Assembly: GCF_003265705.1 (NCBI RefSeq) | Contig: NW_020312785.1 | Coordinates: forward strand, 17,062,023-17,126,022 | DNA length: 64,000 bases | Source: Callorhinus ursinus | Lineage: Eukaryota; Chordata; Mammalia; Carnivora; Otariidae | Direction: 5' to 3' | In this document: positions 47,750-59,279 of the stretch, one piece after another | Layout: every line of letters starts with the position of its first letter | Numbering within the stretch: the first letter of the stretch is position 1 | Made by a program: the position numbers and the translations under genes | The notes under the pieces: model-generated | The model's database searches: none | What the model was told of the DNA's origin: nothing | What the model saw: the letters and a program-made list of their open reading frames with translations, nothing else

Positions 47750-48475
47750 ATAAAGTGAGTTGAAAACTGAAGATTTATTATAGTTTCATCTAGAAATAGA
47801 GATAAGGTCAATAGGATATGAGATGAACCACAAACGTTCAAATAAAACTCAAAAAATTGGTGAACAATTTGCAACACTCATCAAGAAAAAACTAGCACAA
47901 ATTACCAATACCAGAAATAATTTCAGAGTGTGTAGATATTAAAAAACATAAGATACCACAGACAAATTTATGCCAGTATTTTTAATGGACAAGAAAAGCA
48001 ATAAAAAATATGAATATTTCTTTAACTAAGTTCAATGAACTATTAAAAGTGGGAGGACTTACACTGCCAATAATCAAGACTTATGATGAATGTATACTAT
48101 ATAATACAAATTTGTATATTCACAAGGATAGATAAACCTAGAAATAAACATATACCTTACATATGTGACCCAGCAGTGTTGTGAATAAATGTTTTTTTTA
48201 AAGTAATGGTCAGTTCAATAACATATACATATACATAAGAAAAAGGCATCTTGCACTCTATGTCACAATGTATTTAAAAATTATTTCCAGAATGATAATT
48301 TTGTCCAACTCAAAAAGACAAGAAATAAAGACTTTAGACTACTAGACTACAAAATAGGAGTTTATCTTCAGACTTGGGATAGGAAAGATTTAGTAAGCAA
48401 GAAAAAACAAAACACCACTGACTACAGAGGAAACTTTGATGAACTCAGATACATTCAATTTAGAATTGCTAATTA
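47750..48475 (+). mobile_element. Decayed L1 ORF2 pieces
   Basis: 47870-48010 matches the stretch just before the RT domain (CTAGCACAAATTACCAATACC near 47891, then 'caaatttatgccagtatttttaatggacaagaaaag'). 48040-48160 already matches the part after RT (GGGAGGACTTACACTGCCAATA near 48052, AATAAACATATACCTTACATATG near 48144). The RT domain between them is missing. Confidence 0.55.
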
Positions 48476-48675
48476 GGGGTGTCTGGTTGGCTCAGTCCCT
48501 TAAGCTTCTGACTCTTGATTTTGGCTCAGGTCTTGACCTCAAGGTTGTGGGATCAAGGCTGCATGGAATCTGCTGGGCACGGAATCTGCTTGATATTTTC
48601 TCTCTTCCTCTCTTTCTTCCCCTCCCCCTGTGCATGCGCACACACTCTCTCTCTCAAAAAAAAAAAAAAAAAAAG
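48476..48675 (+). mobile_element. CAN-SINE, older type
   Basis: Head GGTGTCTGGTTGGCTCAG, ACTCTTGATTTTGGCTCAGG near 48511, CT-rich body, a long A run at 48656-48674. The target duplication AGAATTGCT lies at 48462-48470 and 48679-48687. It lies within and parallel to old L1 sequence. Confidence 0.9.
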
Positions 48676-48689
48676 GAAAGAATTGCTAT

Positions 48690-48960
48690 TCATCAGCATA
48701 TGTAACTATAAGGATAAAAAGGAATGTCAAGAATGGAGAAGGGATGTATAATTCATATATCCAACAACAGACTTATCCAGATTATATAATGTAGTGCAAC
48801 AAACCAGTAAGAAACACGTAGTTCATTTAATTTTAAAAATGAAAAAAATTTAGTAGACATTTCACAGAAGAAGATACCTATATGGACAAAATATATGAGG
48901 AGATAAAAATAAAATGATAATATTCTGACTACATTACAAAAATGAGAGCCCAAGATATTA
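48690..48960 (+). mobile_element. Decayed L1 ORF2 C-terminal region
   Basis: Resumes after the SINE: the phrase 'aaatgaaaaaaatttagtagacatttcacagaagaagatacctatatgg' (48837-48885) is the conserved 'H(F)SKEDI' region of ORF2. Confidence 0.55.
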
Positions 48961-50010
48961 ATTTACTTAAAAACTAGGAATAGAAATTTCCTTATGCCAG
49001 TTAAGTGTGTCATCAAATAAATTTCAACAAACTATGTAAAGGTAATTGTTGAATTCTTAGGAAAGTATTTCTCTTCTCACCATTTTTTATTCAATATAGT
49101 ATTAGATATAACAGAAGGAAATAAGACAACAACATCACAAACAAAACAAAACTGTCAATATTTGTAGATGGCATTATTGCATATGCAGACAGTTGAGAAT
49201 AATAAACTATGAGGATTTATGATTATCTAGCAATGTCACTTGTTATCAGGTTAATATACAAATACCAAATGCAAGTCTGTATTTATAAAAAATAGAAAAT
49301 AAAATTTTAGAAATGTACCATTTAAAGTCTTTAAATTCTTGGAAATGAATTTAACAAAATTTGTGTTAATGCTACACACATGCACACACACACAAAAACT
49401 GTAAAACAGTAGTTGAGATGGTAGATTATGTTAATGTACTGGAAGATTCTATCCTGTAATGTCAGTTATTCTAAAATAAATCTATAATTCAATTCAATTC
49501 CAATCAAAATCCCAGCAGTCTTTGGTTGTTGTAATTGACAGGCTAGTTCTAAATTTATATGGAAATGAAAACTGCCAAGAATAATCAAAGGAATCCTGAA
49601 GAAGATTAACAAAGTTGGAGGAATTACACTATTGAACATTAAGGGTTATAATAGGGCTAAATTAGTTACAATTGTATGGTATTTCTGCGATGATGAAAAA
49701 TGGAATAACAGATCAGAAGAAGGTCTCCCAAAACAGACTTGTGAAAGGCCATTTGACTTATGACAAAAATGAAAGTGCAAAGAAGAGAAAAGGTTTTCAG
49801 TGCATTATATTGGATCCATCAGTTATTCAGATGGGAAAAGTTTTATCTTGACCCCTTGCTCATATGAAAGGCAAATTTTATTTCAGATATTTTATAGAAC
49901 TTAAAGCCAGTAAAATGTTTAGAACATAATATAGGAACATATTTTTATAGACTTCCAGTAGGGAAGAGAGGTTTATTAATAAAAAAGTAGTGGTACACTT
50001 GACTGCGTTA

Positions 50011-50046
50011 AAATAGAGACCAATTAAAAAAAAATAGAGACCAATT
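50011..50046 (+). repeat. Tandem 15-base repeat around a short poly-A
   Basis: AAATAGAGACCAATT at 50011-50025 and again ending at 50046, separated only by an A-rich run. The last 11-12 bases recur at 50260-50270 after the adjacent SINE. Confidence 0.9.
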
Positions 50047-50250
50047 GGGGCACCTGGGTGGCTCAGTTGGTTAAGCAATTGCCTTCGGCTAAGGTCATAA
50101 TCTCAGCGTCGTGGGATCGAGCCCCGTGTTGGGCTCCCTGCTCGGCGGGGAGGCTGCTTCTCCCTTTCCCACTCCCTCTGCTTGTGTTCCCTCTCTCGTT
50201 GTCTCTCTCTGTGTCAAATAAATAAATAAAATCTTTAAAAAAATACATAA
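50047..50250 (+). mobile_element. CAN-SINE (SINEC)
   Basis: Head GGGGCACCTGGGTGGCTCAG to TCTTTAAAAAAATAC. The target duplication is AGAGACCAATT (50036-50046 and 50260-50270). Confidence 0.95.
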
Positions 50251-51227
50251 AATAAAATAAGAGACCAATTGTAAACAATTTTATCCATAAGTTAGTGAAG
50301 ACAAAACTAAAAATGCAAGAGAATACCTCAAGCGCAGATAATCAAAAATGACTATATGCAGAATACCTACACCTTCCTTTAAAATCATAACAAAATACAA
50401 CCCAATAGAAAAATAGACAAAAGCCTTGAAAATAAATTGTATATAACCTAGTATCCAAATGGACAATAAACAGACATAAAATTTTTATCAATATTTTTAA
50501 TAATCATGGAACAATAAGCTAAAAAACCAGAGTGGAATATCCCTATATGCTCATCAAAATTGCTGAAATAAAATAATTGATAATACTAAATTTTGGCAAG
50601 AAGACAAAACAGCAAAAAACTGTATATACTGTTATTGGGCATACATATTTTAGAACCACTTTAGAAAGTTTTGGAATGTCTCTTACATATTAAAATTGAA
50701 CCTTTGCATTCCACATGACCCAACAAAATTCTCTCCTCTCTCTCTATCTCTCTCCCTATCTGTCCCTACCTAACCATCTCCATCAAGAATAGAGTGGGTT
50801 ATGTGTATTTGTATGTGAGTCAGTTTTCATGCATTTGGTATATTAGTGAACCAAAACAATGAAAATGAACACTAACAACATGAATGAATCTTACATCATA
50901 AAACATGGATCAAAGAAGGCAGATGAGAAAGAATACATACCATATCAGCCCAGTTACATTAATTGCAAAAAGTGAAACTACCCTTTGATGTTAGTGGTTA
51001 TGTGTATGATAGGGGTGGGTGTGATGATTGAAAAGGAAGAAGAATAAAATTCAGGGATGCTAATAATGTATTTCTGACCTACTTGGGACTAACTTGGCTC
51101 TTTTCACTTTACTAAATTTTTGCATAGCACTTATGTTTGCAGTGTTCTGAATACATGATTATTAAATAAAGTCAACATGGTTGTGCTAAAGCCCATTATA
51201 AGATTCATTTTCAAAACATAAAGAAGA

Positions 51228-51422
51228 GGGGCACCTGGGTGTCTCCAATGGTTAAGTATCTGCCTTCTGCTCAGGTTATGATTTCTAGGTCCTGGGATGG
51301 AGCCCCACATGGAGCCCCATATCTGGCTCCCAGCTCAGTGGGGAGTCTTCTTTTCCCTCTGCCTCTCCCCCTGTTTGTGCTCTCTCTCTCTCTTTCAAAT
51401 GAATAAATAAAAAAATCTTTAA
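51228..51422 (+). mobile_element. CAN-SINE (SINEC)
   Basis: Head GGGGCACCTGGGTGTCTCC, with a small repeat in the body (GGAGCCCCACAT / GGAGCCCCATAT at 51299 and 51311). The target duplication is AAAACATAAAGAAG (51213-51226) against AAAATACAAAGAAG (51423-51436). Confidence 0.94.
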
Positions 51423-51436
51423 AAAATACAAAGAAG

Positions 51437-52288
51437 AATAAAAATATGAAAACCATGAGAGAAAAGTGTAGTTATGAAGTCAAAAAGACCAATGCTTACT
51501 TAGTCTAAGAGGGACAGATGTTTCTGAGGCAGAAAGCATAACAGCTTAGGATGCAATAATCAACTCAATAGTAGCTGAAAACCTACAAAGGTTAAATAAG
51601 ACCCAACTTCACAAAGCAAAAAGCAGGAAAATATGTTTACTTGTTTTACCACTCTATGCCATCCCCTAGCATAATATTGAGTGTATAGCATATGCAATGC
51701 CTTATTTGTATTCCAGTATCTTCAAGGATTATGTAAATGGTTATGTTAAATATGGAAGGCAAATTTTAATCAACCAATGCACTCTTGCTTATTACTTAGT
51801 TTTGAAAGCTTACATTTTCCCATCTGAATAGATTTATAATAATATTTATAATCAGAATTGCTTGTTGGAACTCAAGATCAATATGGATTTGATATAACAG
51901 TAAACACAGATTTGATAACAAATACAAGCAGTTGTGAAATAGATTTCATAGTGATTAATAACATAAAGTATCCCCTTATTCATAAAGTCTTTGAATTCAT
52001 TGGCATAACTTTTAAGTAGGCGTTTTAAAGGTTTTCACTGTAAAGTGTATGCTAAGGGGAATAAGGTAAATATGTATATCATTTCTGATAACCAATATCA
52101 ATTGTCACCTCAAACATGTTTCTAAATCTCAACACTTTCCTACAAGTCCTCTTGTGTTTGACTGTTGTACTATATTAGCAGATCAATTCCTGTCACCCAG
52201 AAATCCTGCAGTCCAATATCCTCAGGGAAGTAAGTGCCATCAGATTTTAGAATAACTAACAGCAACAGGATTATATAGACAAGCATAT
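51437..52288. other. Unassigned sequence
   Basis: No repeat or gene recognised. Confidence 0.5.
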
Positions 52289-52302
52289 AAAATATATGAA
52301 AT

Positions 52303-52357
52303 TCCAAAAACTAATGATGTAATATATGGTGATTAACATAACAATAAAAAAATAAAA
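52303..52357 (+). mobile_element. Minute L1 3' end (55 bp)
   Basis: Only the last 45 or so bases of the L1 3' UTR (CTAATGATGTAATATATGG, TGATTAACATAACAATAAAA) and a short tail. The perfect 14-base target duplication AAAATATATGAAAT (52289-52302 and 52358-52371) proves it is an independent insertion and not a deletion remnant. Confidence 0.93.
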
Positions 52358-52371
52358 AAAATATATGAAAT

Positions 52372-52639
52372 AACCAAACTATAAAAATTTTTCACACATT
52401 AAAATCTCATCTATGTAACAAAGCAGGTAAAGGATTATAGGGATTTCATATATATATATACATATAAATGTACATATACATGGAAATGATATCATTTATA
52501 ATTTAGTTTTTCTTTAAGCAATGAATAGCCAGGAGATCATATTGTCTAAAGATCATAACAATATTTCCCATTCAACAGATGACTTAGTATATGGCTATAA
52601 CCCCATTAATAGATATTGTTCTTTCCGCTCCTCAAATTG
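52372..52639. other. Unassigned AT-rich sequence
   Basis: TATA/CATA-type repeats at 52448-52482; nothing else recognised. Confidence 0.5.
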
Positions 52640-53130
52640 TCCATGTTTGTGACCTGCTTGTAACACAGAGAATGAGTGGCAGGAAGTGGGTCTTCAGTGA
52701 CTTCTGGGCCCGGGTCATAAAAGTAATGCAGCTTCTGTATTGTTCACTGGAACACTATCACTGAAGCCCTGGCTTGTCATGTAGGAAGTCTAGTGGCCCT
52801 AAAGCCACTATGCTGAGGAAGCCCAGGTCATATGGAAAGCCCATATGCCAGTGTTTACACTGACAGTTCAGCTGACACCTAGGATAAAAGCCAGCCGTAA
52901 TCATTAGACATGTGAGTGGATATTCCTTTGGATCATTCCAGCTCCAAGCAGTGGATCTCACCCAGGCTGGAAGGCTTCTCAATTATGCCTCTACCCCTTA
53001 TGGAGCAGAGACAAGCATCTTCGCTGTACTGTCTCTGAATTTTTGAACTTGGAATAGATTTTGAAGTAAATGTTATTGTTAAGCCACTAAGTGCTGAAGT
53101 ATTCTGATATTCACAACAGTAACTAAAAGA
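52640..53130 (+). mobile_element. Probable MLT1-type LTR, diverged
   Basis: The plan fits the older MLT1 subfamilies: GGTCATAAAAGTAATGCAGCTTC near 52713, 'catgctgaggaagcccag' type wording near 52810, GCTGACACCTAGGATAAAAGCCAG near 52871, then the 3' end GTTATTGTTAAGCCACTAAGTGC near 53071 and AGTAACTAAAAG near 53118. ORFs of 74 and 70 codons on the minus strand are incidental. Confidence 0.6.
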
Positions 53131-54940
53131 AACAAAAAAAGTCAATTAATTATATTTGAAAATCATTCATGAGAATCTGTGACTCAACTTCAACTATTTT
53201 CAGGTAAGTCAATACAAGTTCAACAGCATTTCAGTGTGATAGTTATTCTTTGCCAGTGATTATTTGTTATGAGTTCATGATACCAACCCTCAATGAAGAG
53301 TTCATGTGTTTAAATCCTCATAAAATAGCAATATGGAGATAATATCAGACATTTAAGAATCGAGTATGAGTCAGGATAGAATTATACTTGAGAAAGAGCA
53401 CATTTTTCTTGGTTAGCTTCATTCATGGAATGACTTTGCCAATTTGAGAGATATGGAAGTAAAATAACCTAATTTTTAAACTAGATAACTATATGTCAAC
53501 ATAATATGTTTCTTTAAAAGAAAAATGTCTGAGCCAAGGATAAAAGAATTTGTAAATCTAGTTCATATGATATAGTCCAGAAATCTTCGCTAAATAATAC
53601 TTTACTTGCCAAATCACAATCATCATTTATTTTTGTAATTAAGACTAAAACTTGCCTTAGTGTATACCAAAATTATTTATTTTTATTTATTTATACTTTC
53701 TCAACTTTACTTGCAAATTTGAAAGGAAGAATAGCATGCAAGCAAATGCATTGTATTTAATGAAGTAGCCCACTTCCTTAATTTTCAGTAAGTTGAGTAT
53801 ATGCAGACACACACACACACACACACACACGAGGAAATAATAAACTTGGTAATTTATGATAGTAACATTAGTCCAGTCAAGCCAATTTTTGCCATGTGGA
53901 AATGCAGATATAAGGTGGTTGGATTTCCAAGTTTCAAAATAATCCTTAATCAGTATTTCAGTATGAAATAGCCTGTTTGTTTGTTTGTTTTAATTTTTGC
54001 TCAGTGCATTAAAGCAGAGTTATCTAAGTTTATAGTGTAATTCATTGAATAAGAAATTAAACATGATCACTAACTGGCACAAGTGATACAGTAGTAAAAA
54101 GAAAAATTAGCATCCTTTGAGGGAGAAGCCCTCCCGGTTACCCTCCTGTTAGTAATTGAAAGTGGTTGTCCATAGTGAAAAAGGAAAAAAAAATGTCCTA
54201 TTTCATCTCAAGATAAAAGGCTGGTGTAGTATCAGTCAATATCAAAATGCAAATGTGGTAAACCATGAAAAATTTTTTACTACAAATCAATAATGAGGTG
54301 GAAAACAGGTAGAGTACAGATGAACTATTGATGTTGCCATTTAAATTGAGAATGTCAGATAATGAAAAAGAAAGCTATCATCGGGCTACATATTTAAGGT
54401 TACTTGCTGCAAAATAAACCTGAAGACCCCTAGGCAGAAATGCAATTCTTGTGCATATTGAATGTCTGGAATGCTTCATACAGCTGGTAGACATTTGTAT
54501 AAAAGCTGTTCTCTATCCAAGGCCATTTAGTCTTTATGCTTCTTTTACCTGTGTGTGTGTATGGAGTAAATTTGCAAAATTTATGAGAAAATATATTACT
54601 GCCTTAGAGGAAAAATGTAGTTCTTCATATAGAAACTGAAGAAAATTAGGTTTCATGACCTCTGCATTTAGGAGGTTGTAAATATGTAGTTAGGAAGTTC
54701 CTATGTTATACTCCATATAAACTGTCGTGAAGTTCTGATGGCTTTTTGCTCCAAGACCAAGGCTCTGTACATGTAAGAAATGATCAGGACTGGTTTGAGC
54801 TTCAACATGAAAAAAGTTTGGGAGCTATTGTAGCCGTCTCTACAAAAAAAAAAAAAAAAAAATGCTGAACAAATTGAAAAGCAATGACTTTTCTTGTACT
54901 CATCTGAGAATTGTAATGCTCTGATTCTGGAAAGACAGGT
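53131..54940. other. Unassigned sequence
   Basis: No gene or named repeat. (AC)n at 53808-53830 and a 19-base A run at 54844-54862, which could be the tail of an unrecognised retroposed sequence. Confidence 0.5.
53808..53830. repeat. (AC)n microsatellite
   Basis: About 11 uninterrupted AC units. Confidence 0.95.
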
Positions 54941-54949
54941 GAACAGAGA

Positions 54950-56165
54950 GAAATGAGCCTGAGATTAGTTTACCTGGAGCAGACACTGATGGAGTTATAA
55001 ACTGGTAGAGCCACTCAATCAGTTATTGATGAATTCCTGGAGGCTGAGTGTGGACTAGCTTGAGAGCAATAAACCAGTGGGGGCTGCAGTCTTAGAAGGA
55101 CCCCCACACTTCTGAGGGTTTAAAACCACCAGGAATATCACCAAGTTCTCACGGTGAAGAGTCAAGAAAACTCAATTCATGCTTCTGTCGAGGGTTGGGG
55201 CAAGGAGAAAAGTGATTATTTTGAAATATACTGATGTATTCTGCATAACAAAAGCCTACTCTCCACCAAAAAATAATTTACTGAGATTTATCTCACATAG
55301 GCAGAAGAACAATTATGTAATTCTAGTCCCCTCTAGCTTTCCTGCTCACCTAAATAGGGATAGGGGATAAGAAAAATGAAGAGGTAGTAAGTACTTGTTA
55401 GGGACATGAGCAGGAAGACAAAATCACTAAAAAGACTGAGATTTTTGTCATAGAATATTTTTTTGTTTTAGAATATTTCCTTTCCCCCACCGTTTACTAC
55501 CACAGCAATAAAGCACCAGTAAAATAATAGTGGATTACAGATGAAAGAGCTGCATGGCTCAATTTTTATTAAAGAAGAAATTCTTAGGGAACCACGAAGA
55601 CAGCAAGAGAAAGGAAAACAAGAATAGCAGGGGAATTTGAAGTCTTTGGCACCCATGGATATGGCTGTAACAAATACTAAGCACAGCCTGATATCTATCA
55701 AGATTGACATACAACTTCACACTAAAAGCCTACTTACCTAATTCTAATTAATTGATATATCATGCCTGGGTTTCAACAAAACATCATAATTATGGTAAAA
55801 GTCAGGTAAACAGTCTGAAGAGACAAAGCAAGAAGCAGAATCAGGTAACTAACAAATATAAGAATTATCATGGGGGTTTAAAGTAACTATGATTAATTTA
55901 CTAGGAACTCTAATGGGAAAGGTAAATAACATGAAATACCAGATGAGTGACATAAGCAAAAAGATGGAAATTCTAAGACAGTTATCAAAATATTTGAAAC
56001 ACTTGAAATCAAAACCACTGTAGTAAAAATAAATAATGCTCCAACAGGCACATTAATAAAATGAAAAGAGCTGAAAAAAGTTGGTGATCTTGAAGATGAT
56101 GCCAATAGAACCTTCCCAAACTGAAATACATAGAAAAAAGAAAAAGAATATAATACCCAAGAACT
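54950..56165 (+). mobile_element. Old L1M-type 5' UTR and ORF1 fragment
   Basis: 55795-56160 follows L1 ORF1 closely: AAAAGTCAGGTAAACAGTCTG near 55797, AAAGTAACTATGATTAATTTAC near 55880, 'gatgagtgacataagcaaaaagatggaaattctaag' near 55942, 'gagcttgaagat'-like and CCTTCCCAAACTGAAATACAT near 56110. The part from 54950 to 55790 is a less certain 5' UTR. ORF1 encodes the coiled-coil RNA-binding protein of L1; here it is full of stops on the sense strand. Confidence 0.6.
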
Positions 56166-56793
56166 ACTGACCAGAATACTGAGCAACAGGAACTCTCATT
56201 TATTGCTGTTGGGGAATGCAAAATGGCAGAGCCACTTTGGAAGGGTGTTTGACAGTTTCTTACTAAATTAAATGAAGACTTACTATATGACCAATAGTTG
56301 TGCTCCAAGTATCTACCCAACTGATTTCAAAATTTCCATCCACATAAAAATTTGCACACAAATGTTTGTAGCAGCTTTATTCATAATCACCAAAACCTAG
56401 AAGTAACCAAGATGCTCTTTAATAAGTGGATGGATATACAAACTATGGTACATCCATACAGTGAAATATTCAGCAATAAAACTAAAAAAGTTATCAAGTT
56501 GCAAAAAAATATGAATAAACCTTAAATGCATATTTCTAAGTAAAAGAAACCAGTCTGAAAAGACTACATACTATATGATTCCAGTTATATGATATCCTGG
56601 AAAATGCAAAACAGTAAAGGTAGTAGTACAGTGATTGCCTGGGTTTGGCAGTGGGGAAAATCAAGATAGGTGAAGCACAGGGTTTTAATTTTTAGGGTTG
56701 TAAATTATTCCGTATGAATCTGTAATCATGACCCATAGAACTTTATAGCACACAGAGTTAACCTTAACGTATGCAACTTAGAAAAATATTTTG

Positions 56794-56997
56794 GGGGCAC
56801 CTGGGTGGCTCAGTCAGTTGAATGTCTGACTCTTGGTTTCAGCACAGGTCATGATCTCGTGGGTTGTGAGATTGAGCTCCGTGTCTGTCTCTATGCTCAG
56901 TGGGGAGTCTGCTTGAAGATTCTCTCCCTCTACCCCTCTAGTTAACTCGTGCTTACGCTCTCTCACTCTCTTTCAAATAAATAAATAAAATCCTAAA
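56794..56997 (+). mobile_element. CAN-SINE, older type
   Basis: Head GGGGCACCTGGGTGGCTCAG, GACTCTTGGTTTCAGCACAGG near 56829, GGGGAGTCTGCTTGAAGATTC near 56901. The target duplication is loose (AAAATATTTTGGGG at 56783 against AAAACATATTGGGG at 56996). Confidence 0.92.
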
Positions 56998-57192
56998 ACA
57001 TATTGGGGGTTTCAAGAAGCATTCAAGAAGGAATGCTAATTGTGAAAACTATCTGTATTACAAATATATGGAACAACCTCAATTAAGGGGTTGAGAGGAC
57101 TAGTGGTTGACCTAAGTAGTAAGAGTCTGTAAACTAAAGAATGTGTATGTAAGAACTTTCCTCTAATTGATAATTTTTTCCCATGGGAAACC

Positions 57193-57219
57193 TGTGTGTG
57201 TGTGTGTGTGTGTGTGTGT
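57193..57219. repeat. (TG)n microsatellite
   Basis: About 13 uninterrupted TG units. Confidence 0.95.
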
Positions 57220-57479
57220 ACATAGTATACTATGGAATTGAACAATTAAATAAATGAATGGAATGGCATGTGGTGGAAGCCAGATTTCTTACTAGTGGAG
57301 TAGGAATTTACAAACAAGGAAAAGGAAGAGACTAGAATGATCCACATGGTAATGGACTACAGTTGGAGGCATCAGTACAAAATCATATTTATTTTAATTT
57401 AAATATAGATGGTTACATATAGAAATAATCATAGATATGTATATATATGTATGTATACTGGTTAGTATATGCACATATA

Positions 57480-58560
57480 TTTCCTCATTCTGTCAACTCA
57501 GAAGTCCTAGAAGCAACGAAAATCCAGTACCAGTGATCCCACCTCACAACCAGATCTTGGTCTCTAATACCACTGACCAATACATCATGGCTCCTGGGAG
57601 AAATGGTAGATTCAAGAATTGGTACAAGATAAGCTTGGAACATCTTATAGTGTCAGAAAGTAAGAAGGGCTCAAAAAAAATGGAAATACTTTCATTGATG
57701 AGGGAGCAGTATATTACAGGGACACTGAATCACTTCTTTCAACTGAAAAAGCTCCCAATGACCAACTCCTTTGAACAACAAAATTAATAAAGTAGTATTG
57801 GGTTATAACCCAAAGCATAAAATAAATATCAATGATTCCATGCTGATATAAATCAGTGATTTCATAAATAAATAAGTGAAGAAGAAGAAACATCTCCTCT
57901 GCAGAAGAATTCTAAATAAATTATGTAGATACTCCACCTTCAAGAGGGAGGAACATAACACTCTTTAAGTGTGGGCTGCATACAGTACAAAAAGTACATG
58001 GGAGAAAGTAATTTTAGAGTGGAGAAATCTGTCAAATACTATCTAGGTTGGGTAATCAAGGTCAACATCAACAAGGACAAGTCATGTTGATAGAAAGTAC
58101 CCTTCCTTTGATGTGATAAAAATAGCACTTTAGTCCTGTGGTCTTCCTCCCAAAAATCTATAAGCCCATTCTATCCATGAGAAAAATATTGAACAAAAAT
58201 TCAAATAGAGGGACATCCTATAAAATATTAGCCAATACTTCTCAAAACTATCAGTCATAAAAACAAGAAAATTCTGAGAAAATATCAGTCTAGAGGAGCC
58301 TAAGGAGGGATGACAAATAAATGTGGACTGGATTGGATTCTGGAACAGAGAAAGACATCATGTAACAATGAAAGAAACCTCAATAAACAATGGAATTTAG
58401 TAAATAATAATGTATTCATATTGGCTCATTAATTGTAATAGAGGTAATATAAAATATTAATAATAAGGGAAACTGGTAGACTACAGGAACTCTCTGTATT
58501 TATTATCTCAATTCTTTTGTAAATCCAAAGAGCTCTAAAAAATAAAATCTACTTAAAAAG
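57480..58560 (+). mobile_element. Old L1M-type 3' UTR
   Basis: A 1.1-kb 3' UTR: CACCTTCAAGAGGGAGGAACAT near 57937, 'ctttaagtgtgggctgcatac' near 57963, GGACATCCTATAAAATATTAG near 58212, AGAGGAGCCTAAGGAGGGATGAC near 58292, GGAACTCTCTGTATTTATTATC near 58486, and the end AAAAAATAAAATCTACTT near 58537. The 116-codon ORF at 57437-57787 lies in this UTR and is incidental. The segment 18530-19090 belongs to the same or a close family. Confidence 0.7.
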
Positions 58561-58800
58561 ATTTTTAAATGCTAAATGAATTATAAATAATTCCTTAAAG
58601 ACAATTAAATCACTACCTAAGAATTGCAAAACTTTCCCTTAACTTATTGGGTCACAAATGAAAGGGTTTGATATTTTGTTAGATCTCACCAACACCAATT
58701 TGCAGTTAATCAACAAAAAGGTTTTCATTATTTATACTTGGAATAGATGATGACTCTTCTCTTACCGCTGAAGCATAATGACAATTATAAAGAATAACTT

Positions 58801-59011
58801 GGGACACCTGGGTGACTCAGTCAGCTAAGCATCTGACTCGATATTAGCTCAGGTCATGATTTTAGGGATGTAAGATTGAGCCCCACTTCAGGCTCCCTGC
58901 TCAGCAGGGTGTCTGCTTGAGATTCTCTCCCTCTTACTCTGTCTCTCCCCTGACTTACTGGTCTGTGTGCTCACGCTCTCTCTCTAATAAATAAATAAAA
59001 TCCTCAAAAAG
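58801..59011 (+). mobile_element. CAN-SINE, older type
   Basis: Head GGGACACCTGGGTGACTCAG, diverged, with a GAGATTCTCTCCC body and an AATAAATAAATAAAATCC tail. The target duplication GAATAACTT is perfect over 9 bases (58792-58800 and 59013-59021). Confidence 0.93.
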
Positions 59012-59215
59012 GGAATAACTTTATTTTTATTTTTAAAATTTGTTATATATTTAGTTTCTTTTTTTAATTTCAGCTTTATTGAAGTATAATTGACATATAA
59101 AATTGTAAGGTACATAAAATGTATATCACAGTGATTTAATATACATATACATTGTGAAAGGATCCTCACCACCTAGCTGATTAACTCATCCATCACCTCA
59201 CTTTTTATCTACCCA

Positions 59216-59221
59216 TCTATC

Positions 59222-59264
<43 letters not shown>

Positions 59265-59279
59265 ATCTATCATCTATCC
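59216..59279. repeat. (TCTA)n microsatellite
   Basis: About 14 units of TCTA with interrupted ends, inside the L1 3' UTR. A likely polymorphic tetranucleotide marker. Confidence 0.95.

Larger units (their letters stand above)
49060..51170 (+). mobile_element. Decayed L1 ORF2 from RT to 3' UTR
   Basis: RT begins near 49088. The catalytic FADD motif reads SIFVDG at 49155-49172, so the second Asp is lost. 49500-49520 (ATTCCAATCAAAATCCCAGC) and 49610-49640 (AAGTTGGAGGAATTACACTA) follow in the right order, then the C-terminal part and 3' UTR to about 51170. A SINE interrupts it at 50047-50250. Because RT lies downstream of a C-terminal fragment (48040-48960), at least two L1 copies or a rearrangement are present in this region. 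Confidence 0.62.
56166..57240 (+). mobile_element. Old L1M-type ORF2 end and 3' UTR
   Basis: Directly after the ORF1 fragment: AACTCTCATTTATTGCTGTTGG near 56191, TTTGTAGCAGCTTTATTCATAATC near 56365, TACATCCATACAGTGAAATATTC near 56449, CATACTATATGATTCCAGTTATATG near 56566, then 3' UTR wording (ACCCATAGAACTTTATAGC near 56731). Continues after the SINE at 56794-56997 to about 57185. It ends in a TG microsatellite. Confidence 0.7.

Noticed and set aside
54844..54862. Poly-A of a processed pseudogene
   Set aside because: A 19-base A run exists, but I could not recognise any gene sequence upstream or a target duplication.
57437..57787. 116-codon plus-strand ORF
   Set aside because: Lies in an old L1 3' UTR (57480-58560); the start is in AT-rich low-complexity sequence.
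59216..59279. CRISPR-like repeats
   Set aside because: A plain TCTA microsatellite with no spacers, in a mammalian genome.
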